Shown here: piece after piece, positions 22,973 through 29,147 of the stretch
Layout of the letters: the number at the start of each line of letters is the position of its first letter
Numbering within the stretch: position 1 is the first letter of the stretch
Assembly (NCBI GenBank): GCA_000434995.1
Contig: FR895306.1
Location: 1 to 29,147 of the forward strand
Length of the DNA stretch: 29,147 nt
Source of the DNA: Firmicutes bacterium CAG:341
Lineage (GTDB): Bacteria; Bacillota; Clostridia; Oscillospirales; Acutalibacteraceae
Direction of reading: 5' to 3'
Program-made: the position numbers and the translations under genes
Notes under the pieces: generated by a model
The model's database searches: none
What the model was told of the DNA's origin: nothing
What the model saw: only the letters and a program-made list of their open reading frames with translations

Positions 22973-23001
22973 TTGACAAATATATGCTAATATGCTAATA
23001 T
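22973..23001 (+). promoter_or_regulatory. Promoter of the FAD-dependent dehydrogenase gene
   Basis: -35 TTGACA (22973-22978), 17-bp spacer, -10 TAATAT (22996-23001) with TGC before it. Predicted transcript start near 23008. Confidence 0.7.
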
Positions 23002-23006
23002 AATGT

Positions 23007-23070
23007 GCAATAGATAATAAACAAGAAAAAGTTTTGAAGTCGAGCTATTGCGGTTCGACTTTATTTTTTT
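23007..23070 (+). promoter_or_regulatory. Leader with terminator hairpin (candidate attenuator or riboswitch)
   Basis: Between promoter and gene lies a 12-bp plus-strand RNA stem (UGAAGUCGAGCU 23035-23046 with GGUUCGACUUUA 23052-23063, three G-U pairs, 5-nt loop), followed by AUUUUUUU. It is an intrinsic terminator ahead of the ribosome site (AAGGAG, 23077-23082). GCAATAG at the predicted 5' end (23007-23013) is a perfect complement of CTATTGC (23045-23051) in the hairpin head, which allows an alternative pairing. The sequence matches no riboswitch class I can recognise. Confidence 0.6.
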
Positions 23071-23089
23071 GCAAAAAAGGAGTACATAA

Positions 23090-24493
23090 ATGAGTTACGA
23101 TTTGATAATTGTAGGTTCAGGCCCGGCAGGTATTTTTACAGCCCTTGAACTCATCAAGCGTGGTACAAAGAAAAAAATGCTTTTAATTGAAAAAGGCAAG
23201 CCGGTTGAAAAGCGCCATTGCCCTAAAGCAGAAGTAGGCCACTGTGTAAACTGTAAGCCAAGCTGTGCTATTACAACAGGCTTTTCGGGTGCAGGTGCTT
23301 TTTCTGACGGTAAGTTAAGCTTAAGCTATGAAGTAGGCGGCGATTTGCCAATGCTTATCGGCGAAGACTTTGCGCAGGAACTTATCAACTATACAGATAA
23401 AATTTATCTTGAATTCGGTGCTGACACTAAAATTGAGGGTATTAACACAGGCGACGCAATCAAAGAAATCAGAAAAAATGCCATTAAGGCAGGCTTAAAA
23501 CTTGTTGACTGCCCTATCCGCCATTTAGGTACTGAAAAGGCACAGGAACTTTACCTTAAAATTCAAAACTTCCTTGCAGATAACGGAGTAGATATGATGT
23601 TTTCAACAGAATGTAAAAACATCATTATTGAAGACAGTGTTTGCAAAGGTGTAATTATTGATGACAAGGGTCAAGATGTAATTATTAACGCACCTGAAAT
23701 AGTTATTGCAACAGGCAGGCGCGGTGCTGATTGGCTTGACAAGCTTTGTATCGAGCATAACATTGCTCACAAGCCGGGTACTGTTGACATCGGTGTAAGA
23801 GTTGAGTGCAGAAACGAAGTTATGGAAAAAGTTAACGAAGCACTTTATGAATCAAAACTTATCGGTTATCCAAGACCGTGGAAAAACAAGGTTCGTACAT
23901 TCTGCCAAAATCCGGGCGGCTTTGTAGCACAGGAAAACTATGATAACGACCTTGCTGTTGTTAACGGACACAGCTTTAAGGATAAGAAGAGTGAAAACAC
24001 AAACCTTGCTATTCTTGTAAGCCATAATTTTACAGAACCGTTTAACCAGCCAATTGAATATGCGCAAAAAGTCGGTGAACTTACAAACATGCTTGGTGCA
24101 GGTCACATTATGGTTCAGCGTTTCGGTGATATTCTTGACGGTAAAAGAACATGGCAGTATGAACTTACAAAAAGTAATGTTAAGCCGACACTTAAAGACG
24201 CAGTCGCAGGTGATATTACTGCAGCTATGCCGTACCGTGCGATGACGAACATTATTGAATTTATCAAAATGCTTGATATTGTTGTACCGGGATTTGCATC
24301 AACCGAAACACTTCTTTACAGCCCTGAACTCAAATTCTATTCTAACAAAGTTAAAATGGATGAGAACCTTAACACCAACATTAAAGGTCTTCATTGCCTT
24401 GGTGACAGTTCAGGATGGACAAGAGGTCTTATGATGGCATCTGTAATGGGTGTACTTATGGGTCAAAAGCTCAGTAAAGAAGAAAACAACTAA
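23090..24493 (+). CDS. FAD-dependent dehydrogenase (NAD(FAD)-utilising, COG2509-like)
   Basis: 467 aa, cytoplasmic. The N-terminal Rossmann motif VGSGPAG (8-14) binds FAD, and ATGRRGADWLD lies near the second nucleotide segment. The family mark is a Cys-rich stretch just after the FAD motif: Cys44, Cys52, Cys55 and Cys59 (spacing 7, 2, 3), then GFSGAGAFSDGKLSLS. The C-terminal part has CLGDSSGWTRGLMMASVMG, the usual FAD-closing motif. Substrate unknown; the family is widespread in anaerobes and rarely studied. Monocistronic, with AAGGAG before ATG 23090 and its own terminator. Its codons are visibly less AT-biased than those of the subtilase region, consistent with a well-expressed gene. Confidence 0.9.
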   Translation: MSYDLIIVGSGPAGIFTALELIKRGTKKKMLLIEKGKPVEKRHCPKAEVGHCVNCKPSCAITTGFSGAGAFSDGKLSLSYEVGGDLPMLIGEDFAQELINYTDKIYLEFGADTKIEGINTGDAIKEIRKNAIKAGLKLVDCPIRHLGTEKAQELYLKIQNFLADNGVDMMFSTECKNIIIEDSVCKGVIIDDKGQDVIINAPEIVIATGRRGADWLDKLCIEHNIAHKPGTVDIGVRVECRNEVMEKVNEALYESKLIGYPRPWKNKVRTFCQNPGGFVAQENYDNDLAVVNGHSFKDKKSENTNLAILVSHNFTEPFNQPIEYAQKVGELTNMLGAGHIMVQRFGDILDGKRTWQYELTKSNVKPTLKDAVAGDITAAMPYRAMTNIIEFIKMLDIVVPGFASTETLLYSPELKFYSNKVKMDENLNTNIKGLHCLGDSSGWTRGLMMASVMGVLMGQKLSKEENN

Positions 24494-24513
24494 AAATACA
24501 TATAAAAACAAAA

Positions 24514-24538
24514 AACCTGTTGATAAAATCAACAGGTT
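24514..24538. terminator. Bidirectional terminator between the FAD enzyme and rpiB
   Basis: Perfect 10-bp stem AACCTGTTGA / TCAACAGGTT with a 5-nt loop, flanked by A-run and T-run, so it works on both strands. Confidence 0.93.
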
Positions 24539-24571
24539 TTTTGTTTTACTGACTATATTTAAAATATCATA

Positions 24572-25021
24572 TCAATAAAGCTTTTCGCCCTTTTCAATTG
24601 CCATAATTTGATCAACGCGGGTTTGATGTCTTCCGCCTTCAAATTCTGTATTAAGGAAAACATCAACGAGTTCAATTGCAAGGCCTGCTCCTATAACTCT
24701 TTCGCCCATACAAAGAACATTTGCGTCATTGTGAAGTCTTGTATACTTTGCGCTGAAATAATCAGTACAGCAGCAAGCACGAATACCCTTAACCTTATTT
24801 GCCGCCATTGAAATGCCTACACCTGTACCACAGCAAAGAATTGCAGATGAACATTCGCCTGCCACTACCTTATCGCAAGCTTTTTGCGCAGAAATTGCAT
24901 AATCAAATCTTTCAGGTGAGTAGCAGCCTACATCAATGTAATCTACTCCCGTTTCATCAAGATGCTTTTTGATTTCCTCTTTAAGTGAAAAACCTGCGTG
25001 GTCACTTCCTAATGCTATCAT
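24572..25021 (-). CDS. rpiB: Ribose-5-phosphate isomerase B
   Basis: 149 aa, the family length. It interconverts ribose 5-phosphate and ribulose 5-phosphate in the pentose phosphate pathway. Motifs: GSDHAG (5-10), the catalytic Cys64 in LCCGTGVGISM, and His97-Asn98 before ANVLCMGERV. AAGGAG lies seven bases before ATG 25021. Last gene of fhs-tsaE-tsaB-rpiB. It could also act on allose or galactose 6-phosphate, as some family members do. Confidence 0.95.
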   Translation of the reverse strand: MIALGSDHAGFSLKEEIKKHLDETGVDYIDVGCYSPERFDYAISAQKACDKVVAGECSSAILCCGTGVGISMAANKVKGIRACCCTDYFSAKYTRLHNDANVLCMGERVIGAGLAIELVDVFLNTEFEGGRHQTRVDQIMAIEKGEKLY

Positions 25022-25031
25022 ATTATTCTCC

Positions 25032-25703
25032 TTATCTTTCCTTTTTAAGTTTTAATTCTCTTTCAGCCTGGCTGAGCCTTAAATAAATCGGCATAAGAGC
25101 CGAGGCTGAAATTTTTTCTTTACTATTTGCGGCACAAGCTACACCTTGAGCGCATTGATACATTTTATCATCAGGTGACAAAACAGCATTATCCAAATTC
25201 AAATTATCAAAACAAAGCTTTGCTCCGTCACCTGCAATAATAACTTTGCTGTACTTGGCAAGGTCTTTTCTTAAATCATCAATAGAAATCGCCCTATCTT
25301 TACAAAGTCTTTTCACTGTACCGTTTTTAATTTCAAACACAGCGTTATAAAACTGCATTCTTCTCGCGTCCATTACAGCGCAAACAATTGCATCTTCTTT
25401 AATAAAATTGCAGGCAATTGCCTCTAAAGTTGAAACGCTGATACAGGGAATATTTTTTTCAAATGCCAAACCTTTAACGGTTGCAACACCTATTCTGACT
25501 CCGGTAAAAGAACCGGGACCCGCCGTAACTGCAATCGCTTCGAGTTCATCAACCGTATGTTCCCCCATTACCCTTTTAATCATAGGTAAAAGCGTTTCGC
25601 TGTGTGTAAGGCCGGCATTTACAAATTCACTTTTAATAACTTTATCTCCGTCGGTTAATGCAACAGAAGCAGTAACAGCCGAAGAATCAACTGATAAAAT
25701 CAT
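25032..25703 (-). CDS. tsaB: TsaB, t6A tRNA modification partner protein
   Basis: 223 aa. ASKHA-fold protein of the TsaB-TsaD-TsaE complex that adds the threonylcarbamoyl group to A37 of ANN-decoding tRNAs. Typical segments: ILSVDSSAVTASVAL at the start, HSETLLPMIKRVM near 34-46 and TAGPGSFTGVRIGVATVKGLA near 60-80 (given here as two motifs, AGPGSFTGVRIG and KGLA). Its start overlaps the tsaE stop. The catalytic partner tsaD is not in the window. Confidence 0.96.
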   Translation of the reverse strand: MILSVDSSAVTASVALTDGDKVIKSEFVNAGLTHSETLLPMIKRVMGEHTVDELEAIAVTAGPGSFTGVRIGVATVKGLAFEKNIPCISVSTLEAIACNFIKEDAIVCAVMDARRMQFYNAVFEIKNGTVKRLCKDRAISIDDLRKDLAKYSKVIIAGDGAKLCFDNLNLDNAVLSPDDKMYQCAQGVACAANSKEKISASALMPIYLRLSQAERELKLKKER

Positions 25704-26134
25704 TATTCTTCCTCTGATTTTTTATACATTTTAAAAAGTCTTTCATTTTCGCCAAGGCGTTCAATTTCAATCATCAAAGTATCATCAGGCAATGCGCCGT
25801 AAACATTTTCGCTCCACTCAATTGCCATATATGCATCTGTTTCAAGGAAATCGAAAAATCCGGTAGAATAAAGGTCATCCCAACCGTCAACACGATACAT
25901 ATCAAAATGGTAAAGCGTATTTTCATCACCAATATAAGTATTGCAAATAGCAAAAGTCGGTGAAGAAACATCAACATCAATGCCAAGTCCTTTTGCAAAA
26001 CCCGTTGTAAAAGCGGTTTTACCCATTCCAAGCCCGCCTAAAAATGCAACAAGCGAGCCTTTAGGCAAGCTTTTAGCAACTTTTTTACCAAGCTCAACTG
26101 TTTCTTCATAACTTTTAGTTTTATACTCTTTCAT
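25703..26134 (-). CDS. tsaE: TsaE, ATPase of t6A tRNA modification
   Basis: 143 aa. P-loop ATPase that resets the TsaB-TsaD complex. Walker A is GGLGMGKT (33-40), followed by SSPTFAICNTY (57-67), YHFDMYRV (75-82) and IEWSENV (105-111), all family marks. GGTGAAAGT precedes ATG 26134, ten bases after fhs. Confidence 0.96.
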   Translation of the reverse strand: MKEYKTKSYEETVELGKKVAKSLPKGSLVAFLGGLGMGKTAFTTGFAKGLGIDVDVSSPTFAICNTYIGDENTLYHFDMYRVDGWDDLYSTGFFDFLETDAYMAIEWSENVYGALPDDTLMIEIERLGENERLFKMYKKSEEE

Positions 26135-26143
26135 ACTTTCACC

Positions 26144-27811
26144 TTAAAAAAGACCGACAGTATTACCGTTTTCATCAATATCAATTTTATACGCAGCCGG
26201 TGATTTTGAAAGCCCCGGCATAGTCATAACCGAACCTGTTTGGCACACAAGGAAACCTGCACCGTTTGAAAGTGATGCAGAAGAAACGGTGATTTTGAAA
26301 CCGTGAGGCCTGCCCAAAAGAGCAGGATTATCCGAAAGGCTGTACTGCGTTTTAGCCATACATACAGGCATATTATCACAGCCGAGTTTAATAAATTCAT
26401 CAATACTCTTTTTAGCTTCCTTGGTGTATTCAACACCGTCTGCGCCATATATTTCCCTGGCAATAGTATCAATTTTTTCATAAATCGGGGTATCAATATC
26501 ATAAAGAAAACGGAAATCATTTTCCTTTTCGCAAGCGGACATCACTTTTTTTGCAAGTTCCTCACTGCCTGCACCGCCCTCGGTAAAGCACTTTGTAACT
26601 GCAAAATCGGCACCTTTTTCTTTGCAGAATTTTTCAACAAATTCAATTTCTGCATCTGTATCTGCATAGAAATGATTGATAGCCACTACAACCGGCACAC
26701 CGAATTTATGAAGATTATCAATATGTGCCGCAAGGTTTTCACTACCCTTTTTAAGTGCTTCCAAATTTTCCTCTTTAAGTTCATCTTTCGGCACGCCGCC
26801 GTTATATTTCATTGACCTTACGGTTGAAACAAGAACAACGCAGGCAGGCTTTAAACCGGCAAAGCGGCATTTAATATCAAAGAACTTTTCTGCGCCCAAA
26901 TCCGAACCGAAACCGGCTTCGGTAATGCAATAATCACCGAGTTTAAGTGCGGTTTTTGTAGCCCTTACGGAGTTGCAACCGTGTGCAATATTTGCAAACG
27001 GACCGCCGTGCATAATAGCAGGTGTATTTTCAAGAGTTTGAACAAGGTTAGGCTTAATGGCATCTTTAAGCAAAACAGTCATAGCACCGTTTGCCTTAAT
27101 ATCCTTACAATAAACAGGCTGACCGTCATAAGTGTAAGCAACAAGAATTTTGCCAAGCCTTTGTTTTAAATCAAAAATATCATTTGCAAGGCAAAGAATC
27201 GCCATAACTTCACTTGCAACGGTGATTACAAAATGTTCTTCACGCGGGATACCGTTAAGCTTACCGCCGAGTGAACAAACAATATTACGAAGTGCGCGGT
27301 CATTCATATCAAGGCATCTTTTAACAAGAATTCTGCGTTGGTCAATACCAAGCACATTGCCCTGCTGAATATGATTATCAAGAATGGCACACATAAGGTT
27401 ATTTGCGCTTGTAATAGCGTGCATATCGCCGGTAAAATGAAGATTTATATCCTCCATAGGTACAACCTGCGAATATCCGCCGCCTGCCGCACCGCCTTTA
27501 ATTCCGAAAACAGGGCCGAGTGACGGCTCACGAAGGGCGGCAATTGCTTTTTTGCCAAGCCTATTGAGTGCTTGCGCAAGGCCGATTGAAACAGTAGTCT
27601 TACCCTCTCCCGCAGGGGTTGGATTAACAGCAGTTACCAAAACAAGCTTGCCGTCTTCTTTATCTTTTAAACTTTCGATAGTTTCATTTGATATTTTAGC
27701 TTTATAGTGACCGTAAGGCTCAATTCCTTTTGCATCAATACCAAGCATTGATGCAATTTCGCTAATGTCTTTCATTTTAGCGTTTTGTGCAATTTCAATA
27801 TCACTTAACAT
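26144..27811 (-). CDS. fhs: Formate-tetrahydrofolate ligase
   Basis: 555 aa, the family length. It makes 10-formyl-tetrahydrofolate from formate, ATP and tetrahydrofolate, feeding purine synthesis and, in acetogens, the methyl branch of the Wood-Ljungdahl path. The N-terminal MSDIEIAQ-like opening (MLSDIEIAQNAKMKDI), the P-loop TPAGEGKTT (65-73), REPSLGPVFGIKGGAAGGGY (split: REPSLGPVFG, KGGAAGGGY) and the C-terminal PGLSKSPAA are all present. ATG 27811 with GGAG nine bases upstream is the start; a longer reading to 27898 runs through the promoter and is rejected. First gene of the operon with tsaE-tsaB-rpiB. Confidence 0.97.
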   Translation of the reverse strand: MLSDIEIAQNAKMKDISEIASMLGIDAKGIEPYGHYKAKISNETIESLKDKEDGKLVLVTAVNPTPAGEGKTTVSIGLAQALNRLGKKAIAALREPSLGPVFGIKGGAAGGGYSQVVPMEDINLHFTGDMHAITSANNLMCAILDNHIQQGNVLGIDQRRILVKRCLDMNDRALRNIVCSLGGKLNGIPREEHFVITVASEVMAILCLANDIFDLKQRLGKILVAYTYDGQPVYCKDIKANGAMTVLLKDAIKPNLVQTLENTPAIMHGGPFANIAHGCNSVRATKTALKLGDYCITEAGFGSDLGAEKFFDIKCRFAGLKPACVVLVSTVRSMKYNGGVPKDELKEENLEALKKGSENLAAHIDNLHKFGVPVVVAINHFYADTDAEIEFVEKFCKEKGADFAVTKCFTEGGAGSEELAKKVMSACEKENDFRFLYDIDTPIYEKIDTIAREIYGADGVEYTKEAKKSIDEFIKLGCDNMPVCMAKTQYSLSDNPALLGRPHGFKITVSSASLSNGAGFLVCQTGSVMTMPGLSKSPAAYKIDIDENGNTVGLF

Positions 27812-27845
27812 AAATATTTCTCCATTTATTCTTAACTTGCGATAT

Positions 27846-27874
27846 ATTATAACATATAACAATAAATATTCCAA
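27846..27874 (-). promoter_or_regulatory. Promoter of fhs-tsaE-tsaB-rpiB
   Basis: Minus strand -35 TTGGAA (27874-27869), 17-bp spacer, -10 TATAAT (27851-27846) with TG before it. Confidence 0.7.
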
Positions 27875-27908
27875 TAACAAATTTAACACAAAAAACACAA
27901 TTTTTCAC

Positions 27909-27937
27909 TTGACATTATCTTTCTAATATACTTTAAT
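27909..27937 (+). promoter_or_regulatory. Promoter of the rodA/ftsW-type gene
   Basis: -35 TTGACA (27909-27914), 17-bp spacer, -10 TTTAAT (27932-27937). It diverges from the fhs promoter with about 35 bp between the -35 boxes. Confidence 0.65.
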
Positions 27938-27975
27938 ATAATATATACAAAATTCAATACAGATTGGAGAAAAAA

Positions 27976-29121
27976 TTGAAAAAAAACAGAGTCGGATTTT
28001 TCAGCGGGCTTGATTTTGTAACACTTATCACTGCCCTAATCGGCTCTTGCTACGGACTTGCTCTTGTTTACAGTGCAACATATTCCACACTAAAAGACGG
28101 TGCTGTTATTGCAAGCGGCGTAAAAAGTATGCTGATTTCCACATTGGGCGGCATTATTTTTGCTCTTATTGTTTGCAATATCGACTATGAAATTATATCA
28201 AAGTTATGGCCTTTAATAGCGGCGGGATGTATAGGGCTTATGGTGGTAACACTGCTTTTCGGTAAAGCCGTTAACCCTGACAGGCCTGATGCTAAAAGCT
28301 GGCTTGACCTTGGTGTATTCTATTTTCAAACATCGGAGCTTTTAAAAGTCGGATTTATTATATCTTTTTCATATCATCTTGATATGGTTAAGGATAATAT
28401 TAACAGGCTTAAAACAATCGTGCCGCTTGTAATTCACGGTATGATTCCTATCGGGCTTGTACTTTTAACCGGTGACGCCGGTTCAGCCCTCATCTTCCTG
28501 GTTATGTTCATCGGAATGTTATTCTTTGCAAAAGTAAATATAGGCTACTTTATTGCCGGCATTTGCGCAATAATAGTCGGCTTTACTGCGGCTTGGAAAT
28601 TAAACATTATAAACGGTGTACAAAGGGAAAGAATCACTGCGCTGTTTTACCCTGAGCAATATAAAGATGTTCTCTATCAGCAAACTAACGGTAAAATTGC
28701 ACTTGGCAGCGGCGGCTGGCTTGGCGAAGGTTATCTTAACGGAAGTATGACTCAAAGCGGTTCTGTGCCGGTAAACGAAAGTGATATGATTTTAACCGTT
28801 GCCGGAGAGGAACTCGGATATATCGGCGCACTTGCAGTAATTGTTATTCTTGCAGTGCTGATTATAAGGGTTATGACAACAGGTCTTAAAGCAAGAGATA
28901 ATGTAGGTTATTTAATGTGCAGCGGCATATCGGTTATGCTGTTTGCGCAAATGTTTGTTAATATAGGAATGGAGCTTTCAATTTTACCGAGTATCGGTAT
29001 TACACTGCCGCTTTTTTCGGCAGGCGGTTCATCATCGTTGTGTATTTACCTGGCACTCGGAATTGAAATGAGTGTTTACAGATTTTCAAAAGCACAAACT
29101 AACGCATTATTTTATAAATAA
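27976..29121 (+). CDS. RodA/FtsW/SpoVE-type SEDS peptidoglycan glycosyltransferase
   Basis: 381 aa from TTG 27976, six bases after GGAG; the TTG four codons earlier contains that ribosome site and is rejected. A polytopic membrane protein with about ten helices that polymerises lipid II. Family marks: GDAGSALIFLVMF in the middle, the large loop GSGGWLGEGYLNGS with VNESDMILTVAGEELGYIGA, and the C-terminal GMELSILPSIGITLPLFSAGGSS. The loop fits RodA better than FtsW, but a SpoVE role cannot be excluded in a spore-former. The partner class B PBP is not in view; the window ends 26 bases after the stop. Confidence 0.92.
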   Translation: MKKNRVGFFSGLDFVTLITALIGSCYGLALVYSATYSTLKDGAVIASGVKSMLISTLGGIIFALIVCNIDYEIISKLWPLIAAGCIGLMVVTLLFGKAVNPDRPDAKSWLDLGVFYFQTSELLKVGFIISFSYHLDMVKDNINRLKTIVPLVIHGMIPIGLVLLTGDAGSALIFLVMFIGMLFFAKVNIGYFIAGICAIIVGFTAAWKLNIINGVQRERITALFYPEQYKDVLYQQTNGKIALGSGGWLGEGYLNGSMTQSGSVPVNESDMILTVAGEELGYIGALAVIVILAVLIIRVMTTGLKARDNVGYLMCSGISVMLFAQMFVNIGMELSILPSIGITLPLFSAGGSSSLCIYLALGIEMSVYRFSKAQTNALFYK

Positions 29122-29147
29122 TTCAAACATCAAAAACAAAAACGGAC

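Noticed and set aside
22999..23004. TATAAT as the -10 of the FAD-enzyme promoter
   Set aside because: It would be 20 bp from TTGACA; TAATAT at 22996 has 17-bp spacing and a TGC extension and fits better.
26303..26815. 170-codon plus-strand frame opposite fhs
   Set aside because: Cys/Phe/Ile-rich antisense shadow of a highly conserved enzyme.
27812..27898. 29-residue N-terminal extension of formate-tetrahydrofolate ligase
   Set aside because: Hydrophobic, unlike the family, and runs through the -35/-10 boxes.
1..29147. CRISPR arrays, tRNA or rRNA genes, transposases, phage genes, integrase attachment sites
   Set aside because: None seen by reading both strands: no regularly spaced repeats of 25-40 bp, no cloverleaf with CCA-type end noticed, no recombinase motifs. 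A tRNAscan or Infernal run was not possible here.

Overview
The window looks like a chromosomal segment of an AT-rich, low-GC member of the Clostridia, most likely a gut Oscillospiraceae/Ruminococcaceae-type bacterium. The support is the spore-former gene pair spoIIGA-sigE, the diadenylate cyclase pair cdaA-cdaR, strong AGGAGG-type ribosome sites, frequent TTG/GTG starts, and several genes for carbohydrate use (GH95, GH3, GH2). No rRNA, tRNA, CRISPR array, transposase or phage gene was seen. Genus assignment is inference.

Layout. 1-5.7 kb is a sugar-use region: a GH95-type lipoprotein glycosidase cut by the window edge, a divergent short AraC-type regulator with an inverted-repeat operator between them, and a cytoplasmic GH3 beta-glucosidase. 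5.7-9.8 kb is the most accessory-looking part. It holds an ECF-type sigma factor with a membrane anti-sigma factor, a small secreted protein, a decayed signal-peptide gene, a VanZ-like protein, a membrane-anchored subtilase and a small membrane protein. A 39-bp element (34/39 identical) lies in front of both the sigma gene and the secreted-protein gene and is a candidate sigma target. 9.8-13.1 kb carries rubrerythrin and a run of a 49-aa secreted peptide, a GtrA protein, a HAD phosphatase and a metallo-beta-lactamase-fold protein. The peptide has three TTTTAC repeats exactly 11 bp apart upstream of its promoter.

13.2-18.5 kb is core physiology: cdaA-cdaR (c-di-AMP synthesis), then spoIIGA-sigE (mother-cell sigma factor and its processing protease), a DUF3343 protein and a cysteine desulfurase-like enzyme. 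The spoIIGA promoter, ribosome site and start codon sit inside the intrinsic terminator of the operon before it. 18.5-22.9 kb is one tightly packed operon: S24/S26 peptidase, ABC exporter, GH2 glycosidase, cyclophilin. Divergent from it is a FAD-dependent dehydrogenase gene (23.1-24.5 kb) whose leader carries a terminator hairpin. 24.6-27.8 kb is fhs-tsaE-tsaB-rpiB (one-carbon metabolism, t6A tRNA modification, pentose phosphate). A divergent rodA/ftsW-type gene ends the window.

Almost every base is gene or short intergenic sequence; no gene-free stretch exceeds about 220 bp. The best candidates for something not yet described are the sigma/anti-sigma-secreted protein-VanZ-subtilase module with its duplicated element, the attenuator-like leader of the FAD enzyme, the overlapping terminator/promoter/RBS at spoIIGA, and the small peptide under the phased repeats.
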